64,000 nucleotides of DNA, taken from assembly GCF_003402975.1 (NCBI RefSeq), contig NZ_QURB01000001.1:496001-560000 (forward strand), in the 5' to 3' direction. The DNA is from Brumimicrobium aurantiacum (GTDB lineage: Bacteria; Bacteroidota; Bacteroidia; Flavobacteriales_D; Crocinitomicaceae). The notes beneath the pieces are model-generated. The model made no database searches and was not told the origin of the DNA. It saw nothing but the letters and a program-made list of their open reading frames with translations. Positions 20,301-28,632 of the stretch are shown piece by piece. How positions within the stretch are numbered: position 1 is the first letter of the stretch; each line of letters opens with the position of its first letter. The position numbers and the translations under genes were made by a program.

Positions 20301-20780
20301 CGAAATTCCTTGTCCATCTTTAAATGCATATTGCAATCTAGCCTCATTGTATAATGACAATACAGATGCAATAATTTGTGGTGTAACATTACCATTTGTA
20401 AATCCAAAGTCTTTGTTCCCTTTAATATAAATAGGACGACCTTCTCTTGTTTTTACAAGAATGTTAGCATAAGAATTTCCATCGTAATAAGTAGAAGCAT
20501 ACCATGTCGCTTCACCAGGAGTAACATCTACTGGTTTATTAACATAAGGAATAGCTTTCGTTACAGGAGCCTCACACGCAGCAATTGTAGCTGCAGCAAC
20601 ACTAAATCCTAAGAATTTCAAGAAATCTCTTCTTGGTGTTGATGACTCGCTTAGCTTTTCATCAGCTAAAAACTCATCTACACTTACCTCTTGACTAAAC
20701 TCTTGATCTCTGTTTTTAATAAACTCTGGAGTTTGATTTAACTCCTCAAGACCTTTCCAATATTTTTTGCTCATTGCCAT
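17376..20780 (-). CDS. actB: Alternative complex III subunit B (Tat-exported molybdopterin-like and iron-sulfur subunit)
   Basis: 1134 residues. A Tat motif lies near residues 49-66 (RRDFLKFLGFSVAAATIAAC). The large N-terminal region is related to molybdopterin oxidoreductases but in ACIII carries no molybdopterin. The C-terminal third is a ferredoxin-like domain with four cysteine groups, CFGCGSCLVAC, CHHCNHAPCETVCP, CIGTRYCANNCP and CSFCVQRI plus ACGDACPA, for four Fe-S clusters. These clusters take electrons from quinol bound at ActC and feed the haems of ActA and ActE. The C terminus is His-rich. A roughly 40-residue segment in the first part (KAAPVVSTEEDGVIDKVVDK to PTGAKFE) looks like a lineage insertion. 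Confidence 0.95.
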   Translation of the reverse strand: MAMSKKYWKGLEELNQTPEFIKNRDQEFSQEVSVDEFLADEKLSESSTPRRDFLKFLGFSVAAATIAACEAPVTKAIPYVNKPVDVTPGEATWYASTYYDGNSYANILVKTREGRPIYIKGNKDFGFTNGNVTPQIIASVLSLYNEARLQYAFKDGQGISTLDADSEIIAEINKIKSKGGKVTLVSNTLASPSSYKVIEEFERSITGRVAPKAAPVVSTEEDGVIDKVVDKVKDVFNGDDNNVAAAVAGGTPTGAKFEHIQYDAVSYAGIRKANELSFGKAVIPDYDFSKAKTIVSFGADFLSTWLLSTQYSGQYGQRRNPDGEWMNKHYQIESNMSITGSNADVRLMIKPSEEAGLLAALVKELGGSTNGVSSAIPSTVGAENVKKIAKDLKKGNGLVVSGSNNVAIQVLVNKVNHLIDAYSSTVNLNNPVQMFASEDDKMMKLVADVLSNKGPDAVFFYGVNPVYSAPNGAEFAEALKKINLSVSLSSVMDETASVCKFVVPDHHALESWNDFSPKANEFSIAQPTIRPLYDTVSAQESFLVWSEKAEREGKDSKVFFNFIKENWKNNGLGDSSNFETFWNTSIHNSVYSKKMAAPSKPSFNGSALSTVAKQLPKAGELEVVFYQKAAIGLGQQAANPWLQETPDPITKVTWDNYITMNPSIMRDKGYNTIIDQENGCTLASITVGNVTYELPVYPSPGQAPGTVGVALGYGRGEGGANIGKAAFQTKEYGGLYTDENGNPKPIGKNAFRMIQTANDTMEYTAVASIENKNTNYPIATTQIHRTVMARNSIVRETTLDIYKNHSKEAYNPDWTLQKIDEHGHHVEAPIAEFDLWDAHPVENVGHRWGMTIDLNACFGCGSCLVACQSENNVPVVGKDEVRRGREMHWLRIDRYYSSDEEATVGQRKDKDDFDYSDAEIASMNPKVVHQPMMCHHCNHAPCETVCPVSATTHSNEGLNQMTYNRCIGTRYCANNCPYKVRRFNWFNYPSYKKFGEVNPAQDDLGRMVLNPDVTVRTRGVMEKCSFCVQRIQEGKLNAKKDQRPVQDGDVTTACGDACPANAIIVGDWNDPNSKIRKSADHKRSYQALEEIGLKPNMWYKVKVRNEENELLSDIQLANEHSGSHGHAEHEEASH

Positions 20781-20809
20781 ATCTTATTTAGCTATCAACT
20801 TTCTATTAA

Positions 20810-22114
20810 TTAGTAGTGACACTTAGCACATTCCCATCCGCCAAGTTCGCTCACTGTTACTTTGCCATCCTCAAGGTATTCCTCGTATAATGACTCGTCG
20901 TTCTCAAGTAGTCTTTTATGAATTTCGTCATAATAACCTCCTTTTCCTTCTAAACTACCTGTTGACACTTCTTTCTCACTGTGACATTCAATACACCATC
21001 CCATTGTCAATGTTGGTTTAGTTAATTGAATATTACCTTCGATTTCATTTAATTCTTCAACTGGAACTACACGTGGCAAAGCATTTTGCTTTGTCATGTC
21101 TCCGTGACATTGCTTACAATCGATTCCTCCGATTTCAACGTGTTGTGAGTGATTAAAGTAAACATGGTCTGGTAAGTTATGTACTTTATTCCAAACAATA
21201 TTTTCTGTTTCACCACTATACTTCCCTCCACCTTCTGGAGAATATCCAGCTGATGCGTAAATTTTCTTGATTTTCTCTACTTGATCACCTTCTCCCTGAA
21301 CCTGTTTGTGACAGTTCATACAAACATTGGTTGTTGGAATACCAGCTGTTTTAGATTTATTCGCTGAATTGTGACAGTATTTACAGTCAATTCCATTAAT
21401 ACCAGCGTGGACATCATGTGGAAACGCAATTGGTTGACTTGGTTGGTAAGCAGTCACAACACCAATTTGGTATAGACCTAAGAACAACCAAACTACTCCA
21501 GCCATAACGACAACTAACACTCCCATTCCTACATACTTTCTGTTCTTAAAGATCCAAGCTTTAGAACCTACTTTAATGTAAGAATCATTATCCTCGTCCA
21601 TCTCTTGAAGTTGACGCTTAGTCCCTCCAAGTGAAATTATCAATACTAAGAAAACAGCTCCTAATACATACCAAACCCATCCAAGACTTTCTTCTTCTAC
21701 TGGAGTTGAAGTACCACTATTACCTCCAGTATCTCCTGGAGTTACTGCTTCTTCTTTAGGTTGTGCATCAACGTAATCAAAAACAGCTTCGATTTGCTCG
21801 TCTGTTAAGTCTGCAAAAGTCGTCATTGAAGAAGCCGCCCAACTAGACACTTCCTTCGCATAAGGATCAGTTGCTGCTGCTACTTGCCAGTTTCTCACCC
21901 ATTGGTGAAGCGAACCTTCCATTGCACCGCCTTCTTCCCATTTTTGACGAACCTCGAATAACTTTGGCCCTGTCATATCCTTGTGAGGTTGGTGACACGT
22001 GGCACATTTTGAATTAAATATTGACTCGCCTTCTTGCGCTCCTGACGTAAAAGTAGTCAACATAATAAGCGTTAAAACCAACGCAAACAATCCTTTATTT
22101 CCCATATTAAACAT
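20810..22114 (-). CDS. actA: Alternative complex III subunit A, hexahaem cytochrome c
   Basis: 434 residues. Six CxxCH sites are visible: CATCH (N-terminal cytochrome c module), CKYCH, CMNCH, CKQCH, CIECH and, at the extreme C terminus, CAKCHY. A signal peptide (NKGLFALVLTLIMLTTFTSG) is followed by the mono-haem domain, a first membrane helix (SLGWVWYVLGAVFLVLIISL), a second (GMGVLVVVMAGVVWLFLGLY), and then the pentahaem domain. This is the mono-haem-plus-pentahaem fusion known from Bacteroidota ActA. It is first in the operon. An alternative start is the ATG three codons downstream. Confidence 0.94.
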   Translation of the reverse strand: MFNMGNKGLFALVLTLIMLTTFTSGAQEGESIFNSKCATCHQPHKDMTGPKLFEVRQKWEEGGAMEGSLHQWVRNWQVAAATDPYAKEVSSWAASSMTTFADLTDEQIEAVFDYVDAQPKEEAVTPGDTGGNSGTSTPVEEESLGWVWYVLGAVFLVLIISLGGTKRQLQEMDEDNDSYIKVGSKAWIFKNRKYVGMGVLVVVMAGVVWLFLGLYQIGVVTAYQPSQPIAFPHDVHAGINGIDCKYCHNSANKSKTAGIPTTNVCMNCHKQVQGEGDQVEKIKKIYASAGYSPEGGGKYSGETENIVWNKVHNLPDHVYFNHSQHVEIGGIDCKQCHGDMTKQNALPRVVPVEELNEIEGNIQLTKPTLTMGWCIECHSEKEVSTGSLEGKGGYYDEIHKRLLENDESLYEEYLEDGKVTVSELGGWECAKCHY

Positions 22115-22600
22115 CTGATTCTTAGATATTTTGATTTATAATTTCACAAACTTACATGAAAATTCGTAATACATATCGGTAGCAAAATTAGCAGAATATC
22201 CCTAGTCTATGACAGTTTCATGACATAATTGACGCTTTTGAAATTAATTTAGAACGATTTTAAATAAGACGAAAGTTGAAATTATCCTTAGGATTTTAGT
22301 GCCTTCAAGGGATAAAATCGCTCATCTACTTTAAAATCAATTCATAAAGTTTGTTAACACAGCTGTAAATTTCAAGAATCAGATATATTTAAACACCAAA
22401 CAACGTTAAAGCTAATAAATGTGGATATCTTTTTAAAGGAGTTTTTTGATGAAAAACGGGGCTTTGGGAATATCACAATAAGACTTATCAACAATTGAGA
22501 TAATAAACTGTAATATTCGAACGTGTACTACAAAACCATTATGACAAAAAATTAATCCATTTATTTCATTAGCTTTATAAAACATAAACTTTTCTATAAA
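22115..22600. other. Divergent regulatory region between actA and the GNAT gene
   Basis: 486 bases without a supported gene. The actA-proximal part carries a -7 box on the minus strand (22147-22154). The rest is AT-rich, with small frames such as one near 22402-22490 that lack a good start. Regulatory content beyond the -7 box cannot be resolved by eye. Confidence 0.5.
22147..22154 (-). promoter_or_regulatory. -7 box of the act-cta operon (TAAGTTTG)
   Basis: The minus-strand sequence TAAGTTTG matches the Bacteroidota TAnnTTTG consensus and lies 33 bases upstream of the actA ATG. A clear TTTG -33 element at the usual spacing was not found. Confidence 0.55.
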
Positions 22601-23068
22601 ATGACAGATATAAAACTGAGACTAGCCACTTTAGATGATCTTGATGCGCTTGAGGAATTTGAGCAAGGAGTTATTCAATATGAACGCCCTTTTGCACCAC
22701 AATTAAAACCTGATCCAATACATTATTATGCCATTGAAGATTTAATTAAAAATGATGACGCCTGTTTTATTGTTGCAGAGAAAGAAGGTAAATTAATTGC
22801 TTCTGGATATGCACTCATTCAAGAGTCTTCTCCCAACAAAAAATATAGAAATCATGTTTACCTTGGCTTCATGTATGTTGTTCCGGAACACAGAGGAAAG
22901 GGAATTAACGCGATGGTAATTAATTACCTTGTTGACTGGGCAAGAGTACATGAAATATCAGAAGTTGTTTTGGAAGTTTACGATGCAAATGAAAGTGCTA
23001 AAAGGGCCTACAAAAAAATCGGATTCGAACCTGGCTTACTTAAAATGAGGTTAAATACGAATATATAA
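22601..23068 (+). CDS. GNAT family N-acetyltransferase
   Basis: 155 residues with the GNAT fold order: an N-terminal IKLRLATLDDLDALEEFE, a central sheet with HVYLGFMYVVPEHRGKGINAMVINYL (acetyl-CoA pyrophosphate loop RGKGI), and a C-terminal EVYDANESAKRAYKKIGFEP. It probably acetylates a small molecule or protein amine; the substrate cannot be read from the sequence. The stop is 12 bases before the DoxX-like gene, so the two may be co-transcribed. Confidence 0.88.
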   Translation: MTDIKLRLATLDDLDALEEFEQGVIQYERPFAPQLKPDPIHYYAIEDLIKNDDACFIVAEKEGKLIASGYALIQESSPNKKYRNHVYLGFMYVVPEHRGKGINAMVINYLVDWARVHEISEVVLEVYDANESAKRAYKKIGFEPGLLKMRLNTNI

Positions 23069-23080
23069 CATACAATACTT

Positions 23081-23434
23081 ATGTCTTTAAACAATTCACT
23101 CTATATTATGTCAGCATTATACTGTATTGCAGGAATCCTACATTTTGTAAAACCTAAACCATATATTAAGATTGTTCCACGCTATATTCCCTATCCAAAA
23201 CTTATGGTTTACATTTCCGGATTATTTGAATTGATTTTTGGAATAGGCTTACTTTTTGAAGTTACACAATCATTTTCAGCAGTAGGGCTCATTTTATTAT
23301 TGATCGCAGTTTTTCCGGCAAACATTTATATGGCCAAAAGAATGCACGAAAAGAAAAGTAAAAATAGATGGATTGCTTTTATCCGACTTCCATTGCAGTT
23401 TTTACTTATTTATTGGGCATACCTATTTGTTTAA
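23081..23434 (+). CDS. DoxX family membrane protein
   Basis: 117 residues and four hydrophobic helices (SLYIMSALYCIAGILHFV, KLMVYISGLFELIFGIGLLF, AVGLILLLIAVFPANIYMA, IAFIRLPLQFLLIYWAYLF), the size and layout of DoxX/DoxD-type proteins. KPKPYIKIVPRYIPYP between helices 1 and 2 is typical of the subgroup. Role unknown; family members are linked to redox or detoxification functions in the inner membrane. Confidence 0.8.
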   Translation: MSLNNSLYIMSALYCIAGILHFVKPKPYIKIVPRYIPYPKLMVYISGLFELIFGIGLLFEVTQSFSAVGLILLLIAVFPANIYMAKRMHEKKSKNRWIAFIRLPLQFLLIYWAYLFV

Positions 23435-23461
23435 AGGAAAAAAACGGCATATCTAAACATA

Positions 23462-23490
23462 AAAAAACCCACACAAATTAATGCGTGGGC
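23462..23490 (-). terminator. Terminator of the aldehyde dehydrogenase gene
   Basis: On the minus strand, GCCCACGC pairs with GTGTGGG (one wobble pair) and is followed by seven T residues, about 20 bases past the stop codon. Confidence 0.8.
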
Positions 23491-23510
23491 TATCAATTAT
23501 TCTAATTCGA

Positions 23511-25058
23511 TTATAAATCAAACTTAATACCTTGTGCCAATGGCAACTCAGTCGTATAATTAATTGTATTTGTTTGTCTTCTCATGTAAACTTTCCAAGC
23601 GTCTGATCCAGACTCACGTCCTCCACCAGTTTCTTTTTCACCACCGAAAGCACCTCCGATTTCAGCACCAGAAGTTCCAATGTTTACGTTGGCAATACCA
23701 CAATCAGAACCTTGTGCAGATAAGAATTGCTCCGCTTCACGCAAATTCGTTGTCATGATTGCTGAAGATAATCCTTGAGCAACACCGTTTTGTAATTCGA
23801 TAGCATTTGTTACATCACCAGAATACTTCATCACATAAAGAATAGGTGCGAAAGTTTCATTCTGAACAATATCATAATGATTTTCTACTTCGATGATTGC
23901 AGGTTTAACATAACAACCAGACTCATACCCTTCTCCTTCAAGTACACCTCCTTCAACAAGTACTTTACCACCTTCTTTCTTAGCTGATTCGATAGCGTTT
24001 AAGTAATTGTTTACAGAATCTTTGTCGATAAGCGGTCCAACATGATTGTTTTCATCCAAAGGATTACCAATTTTAATTTGACCATAAGCATCAACAATAG
24101 TATTCATTACTTTATCATAAATACTGTCATGAATAATCAAACGACGAGTAGATGTACAACGTTGTCCGGCAGTACCAACTGCACCAAATACAGCTCCTGG
24201 AACTACAATTTTCAAGTCAGCATCTGGAGTAATGATCATTGCATTGTTTCCACCCAATTCCAATAGTGATTTTCCTAATCGTTTGGCTACCGCTTCATTT
24301 ACAGATTTACCCATACGTGTTGAACCTGTAGCAGAAACCAAGGCCATTTTTGGATCTTCAGCCAATGCTTTACCGATTTCAGCACCACCAATAACCATTG
24401 TTGAAACTCCTTCTGGAACATCATTTTTGGCAAAAACTTCTTGTGCGATGTTTTGACAAGCGATAGAAGTTAAAGGTGTTTTCTCTGATGGTTTCCAAAC
24501 ACAAGCATCACCACAAACCCATGCCAATGCAGTATTCCAACTCCATACAGCAACTGGGAAATTGAAAGCAGAAATAATTCCTACAACTCCTAGTGGATGA
24601 TATTGTTCATACATTCTGTGACCTGGACGCTCAGAAGCAATTGTTAAACCATAAAGTTGACGAGAAAGACCTACTGCAAAGTCACAGATGTCAATCATCT
24701 CTTGAACTTCTCCTAATCCTTCTTGATAAGATTTACCCATTTCATAAGAAACGAGTGCTCCTAGTGGTTCTTTATATTCTCTTAAAGCATTTCCTAATTG
24801 ACGAACAACTTCTCCACGCGCTGGTGCAGTCCATTGTCTCCATTCATGAAATCCTTTTGTAGCAACTTCTACTGCTTTGTTATAATCTTCAACTGAAGCT
24901 AACTTTACTTGTCCTATTTTTGAACCATCTACTGGTGTGAATGAGTCTATAACTTCGCCTTGAGTATCGATCCAGTTTTTACCTGTCGATGCTCCTTTAT
25001 TGACCTCGCTATTTACCCCTAATTGGTTAAGTACTTTTTTGATATCAATTCCTGACAT
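23511..25058 (-). CDS. ALDH7-type aldehyde dehydrogenase (probable piperideine-6-carboxylate/aminoadipate semialdehyde dehydrogenase)
   Basis: 515 residues, full length for the family. The NAD(P)-dependent catalytic residues are visible: Glu267 in LLELGGNNA and Cys301 in GTAGQRCTSTRR. ELGGNNA and GQRCTSTRR are characteristic of the ALDH7 (antiquitin) subgroup, whose bacterial members oxidise aminoadipate semialdehyde in lysine catabolism. The substrate assignment is by family. The gene is monocistronic with its own terminator, and no other lysine-degradation gene is near. Confidence 0.9.
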   Translation of the reverse strand: MSGIDIKKVLNQLGVNSEVNKGASTGKNWIDTQGEVIDSFTPVDGSKIGQVKLASVEDYNKAVEVATKGFHEWRQWTAPARGEVVRQLGNALREYKEPLGALVSYEMGKSYQEGLGEVQEMIDICDFAVGLSRQLYGLTIASERPGHRMYEQYHPLGVVGIISAFNFPVAVWSWNTALAWVCGDACVWKPSEKTPLTSIACQNIAQEVFAKNDVPEGVSTMVIGGAEIGKALAEDPKMALVSATGSTRMGKSVNEAVAKRLGKSLLELGGNNAMIITPDADLKIVVPGAVFGAVGTAGQRCTSTRRLIIHDSIYDKVMNTIVDAYGQIKIGNPLDENNHVGPLIDKDSVNNYLNAIESAKKEGGKVLVEGGVLEGEGYESGCYVKPAIIEVENHYDIVQNETFAPILYVMKYSGDVTNAIELQNGVAQGLSSAIMTTNLREAEQFLSAQGSDCGIANVNIGTSGAEIGGAFGGEKETGGGRESGSDAWKVYMRRQTNTINYTTELPLAQGIKFDL

Positions 25059-25181
25059 TATTCATTTTTTTTGATTCACACAAATGTAATAAGTTCTTTT
25101 GATAAAAGAAAGGAATTAGATAAGTGCTCTATTTTCAGTTTTTCCTGAAACTTAACAACTCAATTTCATTGTAGTTCAACA

Positions 25182-25661
25182 CTAATATAATTGAAAAAAA
25201 GAAGCAAGAAGATTCGCAATTAAAATTGTATTTATAGAGTAGTCGTGTGTGTAATGGAACTCTTTTTTATCCATTTTAAAAGTAATAACATGCAAAATAA
25301 ATGGAACCAATAAAGTCAATCGAAAGACATTTAATCCTGGTAAATTTAAAAGTTGAATTGCAATTAGGATTAAGGTAAAAACACTTATGGTAAAACTTAT
25401 TAATTTCTTAACCAAAACACATCTAATTGCGTAAGCTAAGCTTGCAAGGACAAAAACATGTAACCCAATACTTGTCAACATTGAGTTTTGAAAAAGCGAC
25501 AAAACAAAGCCCAAAATTAAGGCTCCATATATCAAGTTATACACGAAGCCTTGTGCTCTTCTCTTATAAAAAAAACTTACACAAACTCCAGCTAGCATTG
25601 TAAAAACAGATATCCACATATCTAAACAAAGTAAGCGTAAATAGTTGATTTTCTGAATCAA
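25182..25661 (-). CDS. Hypothetical multi-pass membrane protein
   Basis: 159 residues with about five hydrophobic segments (FTMLAGVCVSFFYKRRAQGF, LIYGALILGFVLSLF, LTSIGLHVFVLASLAYAI, FTISVFTLILIAIQLLNLPG, IAN LLASFFQLY). No family recognised. ATG at 25659-25661 gives the longest product; an internal methionine at residue 15 (25619) is also possible. It starts divergently from the lipoprotein gene. Confidence 0.65.
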   Translation of the reverse strand: MIQKINYLRLLCLDMWISVFTMLAGVCVSFFYKRRAQGFVYNLIYGALILGFVLSLFQNSMLTSIGLHVFVLASLAYAIRCVLVKKLISFTISVFTLILIAIQLLNLPGLNVFRLTLLVPFILHVITFKMDKKEFHYTHDYSINTILIANLLASFFQLY

Positions 25662-25771
25662 TAAAGACCTAATTTCTCGTATTGATGAATAAATAAGAAA
25701 TGAAAATACAATAAATTATAAATCCTATGAATTTTCCGAAAGAATGTTTAGATTTAAAGAAAACACACACA

Positions 25772-26269
25772 ATGCTAATAAAAACCGCATCATTTTTCTT
25801 TACAATTATTTTACTAATTAGTTGTGCCAACACTAAAACTACAAATATTCCAACACCTGAGGAACAAAGTACTATTGGAACTAGTAATCCACTTGAAATA
25901 ACTGTAATTGATTTTGAAATGATTGAGCGAAAAAATAAAGATTTTAAAGTATCCTTTCAAAAAGCATCTACTATTAAGGGGCAGTTAAAAGAAAGTAAGA
26001 TTGTTTATCCATCCAATAAAATAGGAAAATTCATTGTTCAACTGCTAGATGGAGAAGGCGAAATCATTGAAGAGCTGGTGATAAAAGAGCCATATCAGCA
26101 AATCATTGAAGAGAAAGAAGCACAAATAAATGAAGAACTCATCAATGATCAAATTAGAAGAAATAAATTTTCGGTTCAATACAATAGAAACTTAGGAGTT
26201 CAATCAATTAAAATCTTAAAAATGATAGACAATCAAGCAGTAGAACTTTATCATCACAAAACCCCATAA
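25772..26269 (+). CDS. Hypothetical lipoprotein
   Basis: 165 residues from the chosen start. The reading frame is open from 25727, but ATG at 25772 places a lipoprotein signal peptide at the N terminus (MLIKTASFFFTIILLISC), so it is preferred. The mature part is soluble, charged and probably beta-rich (ITVIDFEMIERKNKDFKVSF, GKFIVQLLDGEGEIIEEL), with no recognised domain. It converges on the minus-strand operon with only three bases between stop codons. Confidence 0.7.
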   Translation: MLIKTASFFFTIILLISCANTKTTNIPTPEEQSTIGTSNPLEITVIDFEMIERKNKDFKVSFQKASTIKGQLKESKIVYPSNKIGKFIVQLLDGEGEIIEELVIKEPYQQIIEEKEAQINEELINDQIRRNKFSVQYNRNLGVQSIKILKMIDNQAVELYHHKTP

Positions 26270-26272
26270 ACA

Positions 26273-27889
26273 TTATTTATTATCAAAATTAAATGGTGGA
26301 GAAAAGTTCTCGCCTATTTTCAACCTATACAGAGAAGGTAAGTCTTCTGAAAGTATGGCAACCGAACTAATTACTATTTCATTTTTCGGTAAGAATATTG
26401 ATGACAAGCCCATGCCACACGCATAAGTAAAGGGATGATCACAAATTACCCAAGAATTTGTAGAATCTTTCCTCTGAAGAACGAGAGGTATTTGCGCGCC
26501 ATAACCTATCACTATAGTTGAATCACTAATGTTTTTTAAACGAACTGGGAAGGCACGATAGCAGGCTTTTTCTGTAGAAAAAGTTGCCTCACGATAATTA
26601 CTTACAATCTGAGTTGTATCTACAGACAATTCTATTTTTGCATTATTCCAATTGGGAATATGTCGCCCTAGATATGGATCTTTAAAATAATCACTGTAAA
26701 GATTTGAATCAATATTTTGTAGATTAGAAGACGTCATTTTAATTAAAAAATCACTCTCATCATTAGGCAAAGGGACTTCTTGAACGACAGGATTTTCATA
26801 AGAGAAGTATTTATCACTCAAATCATAATCCAACATCAAGCTATCTTTTTCTTCACCTATATACAAGACTTTAGAATCAGACTTACTCAATCCAACAAGA
26901 ATCCTAAGTGAATCACAAGTTTTAACTGTATCTATTAGGAAAGGGAATTTTGGAACTAAAGTCTCATTTTCAATTAAATTTTCTTCTGAAGTCGATTTCA
27001 TCTCATCACTTTTTATCTCGTAATAGAAAATTAAATTTAGTATCACTACAATCGATGTGATTAAAAACAATGGTGATTTAACCATACTATCAAAGTTAGA
27101 GGTTGTTTTCATAGGTGGCTCCTTAATCTTCTTCGCTCTAATAAAAACATCTCTCCGAATACTCGATTCTTTATCTAATTTAACTTTCATGATGGTAGAC
27201 TTAATCATTTCTAATTCTACCTTACTCAATTCATTTTTGTTAAATAATAACTTTGCAGTTTGCACAAATTGCTGTCTCAGGGAAGAAAAGTAGTCATCCA
27301 TTTCATTAAGCACACATGCAATATCATTATCGAAAACCTTTAAAATTTGAAATCGCAAACTAACTCCTTGACTTACTTTAAGCTGACCAATAATCTGATT
27401 TAAATAATTAGCAATTGGTTTTTGAATAGCAATACGTGATTTGTATGGAATAAAATCACAAAATTTCAAATGATAACTCAATTCAACTGTAGAACTATTC
27501 TTTAAGTTAAATTGAATTTTTTCAATCAAGATTGGCTTTAAGAAAATAGAAACAAAAGATTGAAATTTCTCTGCATTTTCCACTTCAATAGAATGCACTA
27601 CGGAAATTTCCGGCATACTTTGGAATTCACCACTATTTAATAAATAGCTTACGAGTGAATTATTGTTTTCAATTTCATTATAGTAAATTTGATATTCCTC
27701 TTTTTCAAGTAAGTCAAAAAAAGATCGAAATTCATAATACCTATACTTCTGTTCAAAAACAGAGAGTGTATCTTCATTATCAAAATGTTTTGATAGTTTA
27801 CGGTTAATTTCGGCAATTAGATCTTTATTAAGGTAAGCGTTATTCAGCCCCAGTGAAACTACTAATCGTCTTACGCTTATATACCTCAT
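26273..27889 (-). CDS. Unknown single-pass membrane protein
   Basis: 538 residues. Residues 1-265 look cytoplasmic, helical and rich in Lys/Glu/Ile. One transmembrane helix lies near 271-290 (KSPLFLITSIVVILNLIFYY). Residues 295-538 would be outside the inner membrane and probably fold as a beta domain (CYRAFPVRLKNISDSTIVIG, WVICDHPFTYACGMGLSSIF). I recognise no domain. It starts two bases after the stop of the prenylglyceryl phosphate synthase gene, so it is the third gene of that operon. Confidence 0.75.
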   Translation of the reverse strand: MRYISVRRLVVSLGLNNAYLNKDLIAEINRKLSKHFDNEDTLSVFEQKYRYYEFRSFFDLLEKEEYQIYYNEIENNNSLVSYLLNSGEFQSMPEISVVHSIEVENAEKFQSFVSIFLKPILIEKIQFNLKNSSTVELSYHLKFCDFIPYKSRIAIQKPIANYLNQIIGQLKVSQGVSLRFQILKVFDNDIACVLNEMDDYFSSLRQQFVQTAKLLFNKNELSKVELEMIKSTIMKVKLDKESSIRRDVFIRAKKIKEPPMKTTSNFDSMVKSPLFLITSIVVILNLIFYYEIKSDEMKSTSEENLIENETLVPKFPFLIDTVKTCDSLRILVGLSKSDSKVLYIGEEKDSLMLDYDLSDKYFSYENPVVQEVPLPNDESDFLIKMTSSNLQNIDSNLYSDYFKDPYLGRHIPNWNNAKIELSVDTTQIVSNYREATFSTEKACYRAFPVRLKNISDSTIVIGYGAQIPLVLQRKDSTNSWVICDHPFTYACGMGLSSIFLPKNEIVISSVAILSEDLPSLYRLKIGENFSPPFNFDNK

Positions 27890-27891
27890 TC

Positions 27892-28632
27892 CTAATTTGT
27901 CTGTTTATAATTTTGAACATCCAACAGGAAATCTATATCCTCTTCTATTTTATTCCCAACAACAATCACATTTGTCCCAACTTTTTCTAATTCCTGGATC
28001 TGTTCCAAGGTTCTAACACCTCCCCCAACAATTGTTACCGCTTCTAAATGCTCTTTTACCTCCTTTATTAAAGAAGAATCAACAGAATTTTTCGCTCCGC
28101 TTCCAGCATCAAAATACAAGACTTTATTACCTTTCAGTATTCCTGCAATAGCAGTATTCAAAGCAATGGAAGAATTATTTTTGGGAATCGGACTGGTTTG
28201 ACTCACATAAGCCACTGAAGATTGTGTTCCACCATCAATTAAAATATAAGCCGTTGGAATTACCTCAATATTAAGCTGCAAAACTTCTTTAGCGCTTTTG
28301 ACATGTTGTCCAATTAGATACTCTGGATTCCTTCCCGACAAAAGACTCAAATAAAGTAAGGCATCTGCATCTCTTGACAATTGTTGAAAATCTCCCGGAA
28401 ACATTACTACCGGAATCTCTGTTAACGATTTTAGAATTGCAATTGTATTTTGAAAGTCCTTTCTCATGACCGTGCTTCCACCAACAAAGAAATAATCCAC
28501 ATTGGCAAAAGCAGATTTTTCAACAATCCTTTTAAGAACGGAAAGTTCATGCGTTTTTTCAGGATCAATAAGCACAGCTATCTGACCAGTCTTCGATTTA
28601 AATTGTTTGTATATTTCTTCATTTAATCTCAT
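27892..28632 (-). CDS. PcrB-like geranylgeranylglyceryl/heptaprenylglyceryl phosphate synthase
   Basis: 246 residues from MRLNEEIYKQF; the frame extends five codons further upstream to 28647. A TIM-barrel prenyltransferase that joins glycerol-1-phosphate to a long prenyl diphosphate, the first step of archaeal-type ether lipids. Visible parts are IAVLIDPEKTHELS, DYFFVGGSTV, VVMFPGDFQQLS, ALLYLSLLSGRNPEYLIG, LYFDAGSGAKNSV and the C-terminal TIVGGGVRTLEQI phosphate-binding loop. Such enzymes occur in several Bacteroidota although the lipids they make there are poorly known. The start overlaps the PPTase stop. Confidence 0.9.
   Translation of the reverse strand: MRLNEEIYKQFKSKTGQIAVLIDPEKTHELSVLKRIVEKSAFANVDYFFVGGSTVMRKDFQNTIAILKSLTEIPVVMFPGDFQQLSRDADALLYLSLLSGRNPEYLIGQHVKSAKEVLQLNIEVIPTAYILIDGGTQSSVAYVSQTSPIPKNNSSIALNTAIAGILKGNKVLYFDAGSGAKNSVDSSLIKEVKEHLEAVTIVGGGVRTLEQIQELEKVGTNVIVVGNKIEEDIDFLLDVQNYKQTN

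Noticed and set aside
22402-22490. Short plus-strand frame in the actA upstream region
   Set aside because: It has no ATG start, no recognisable product and no supporting signals.
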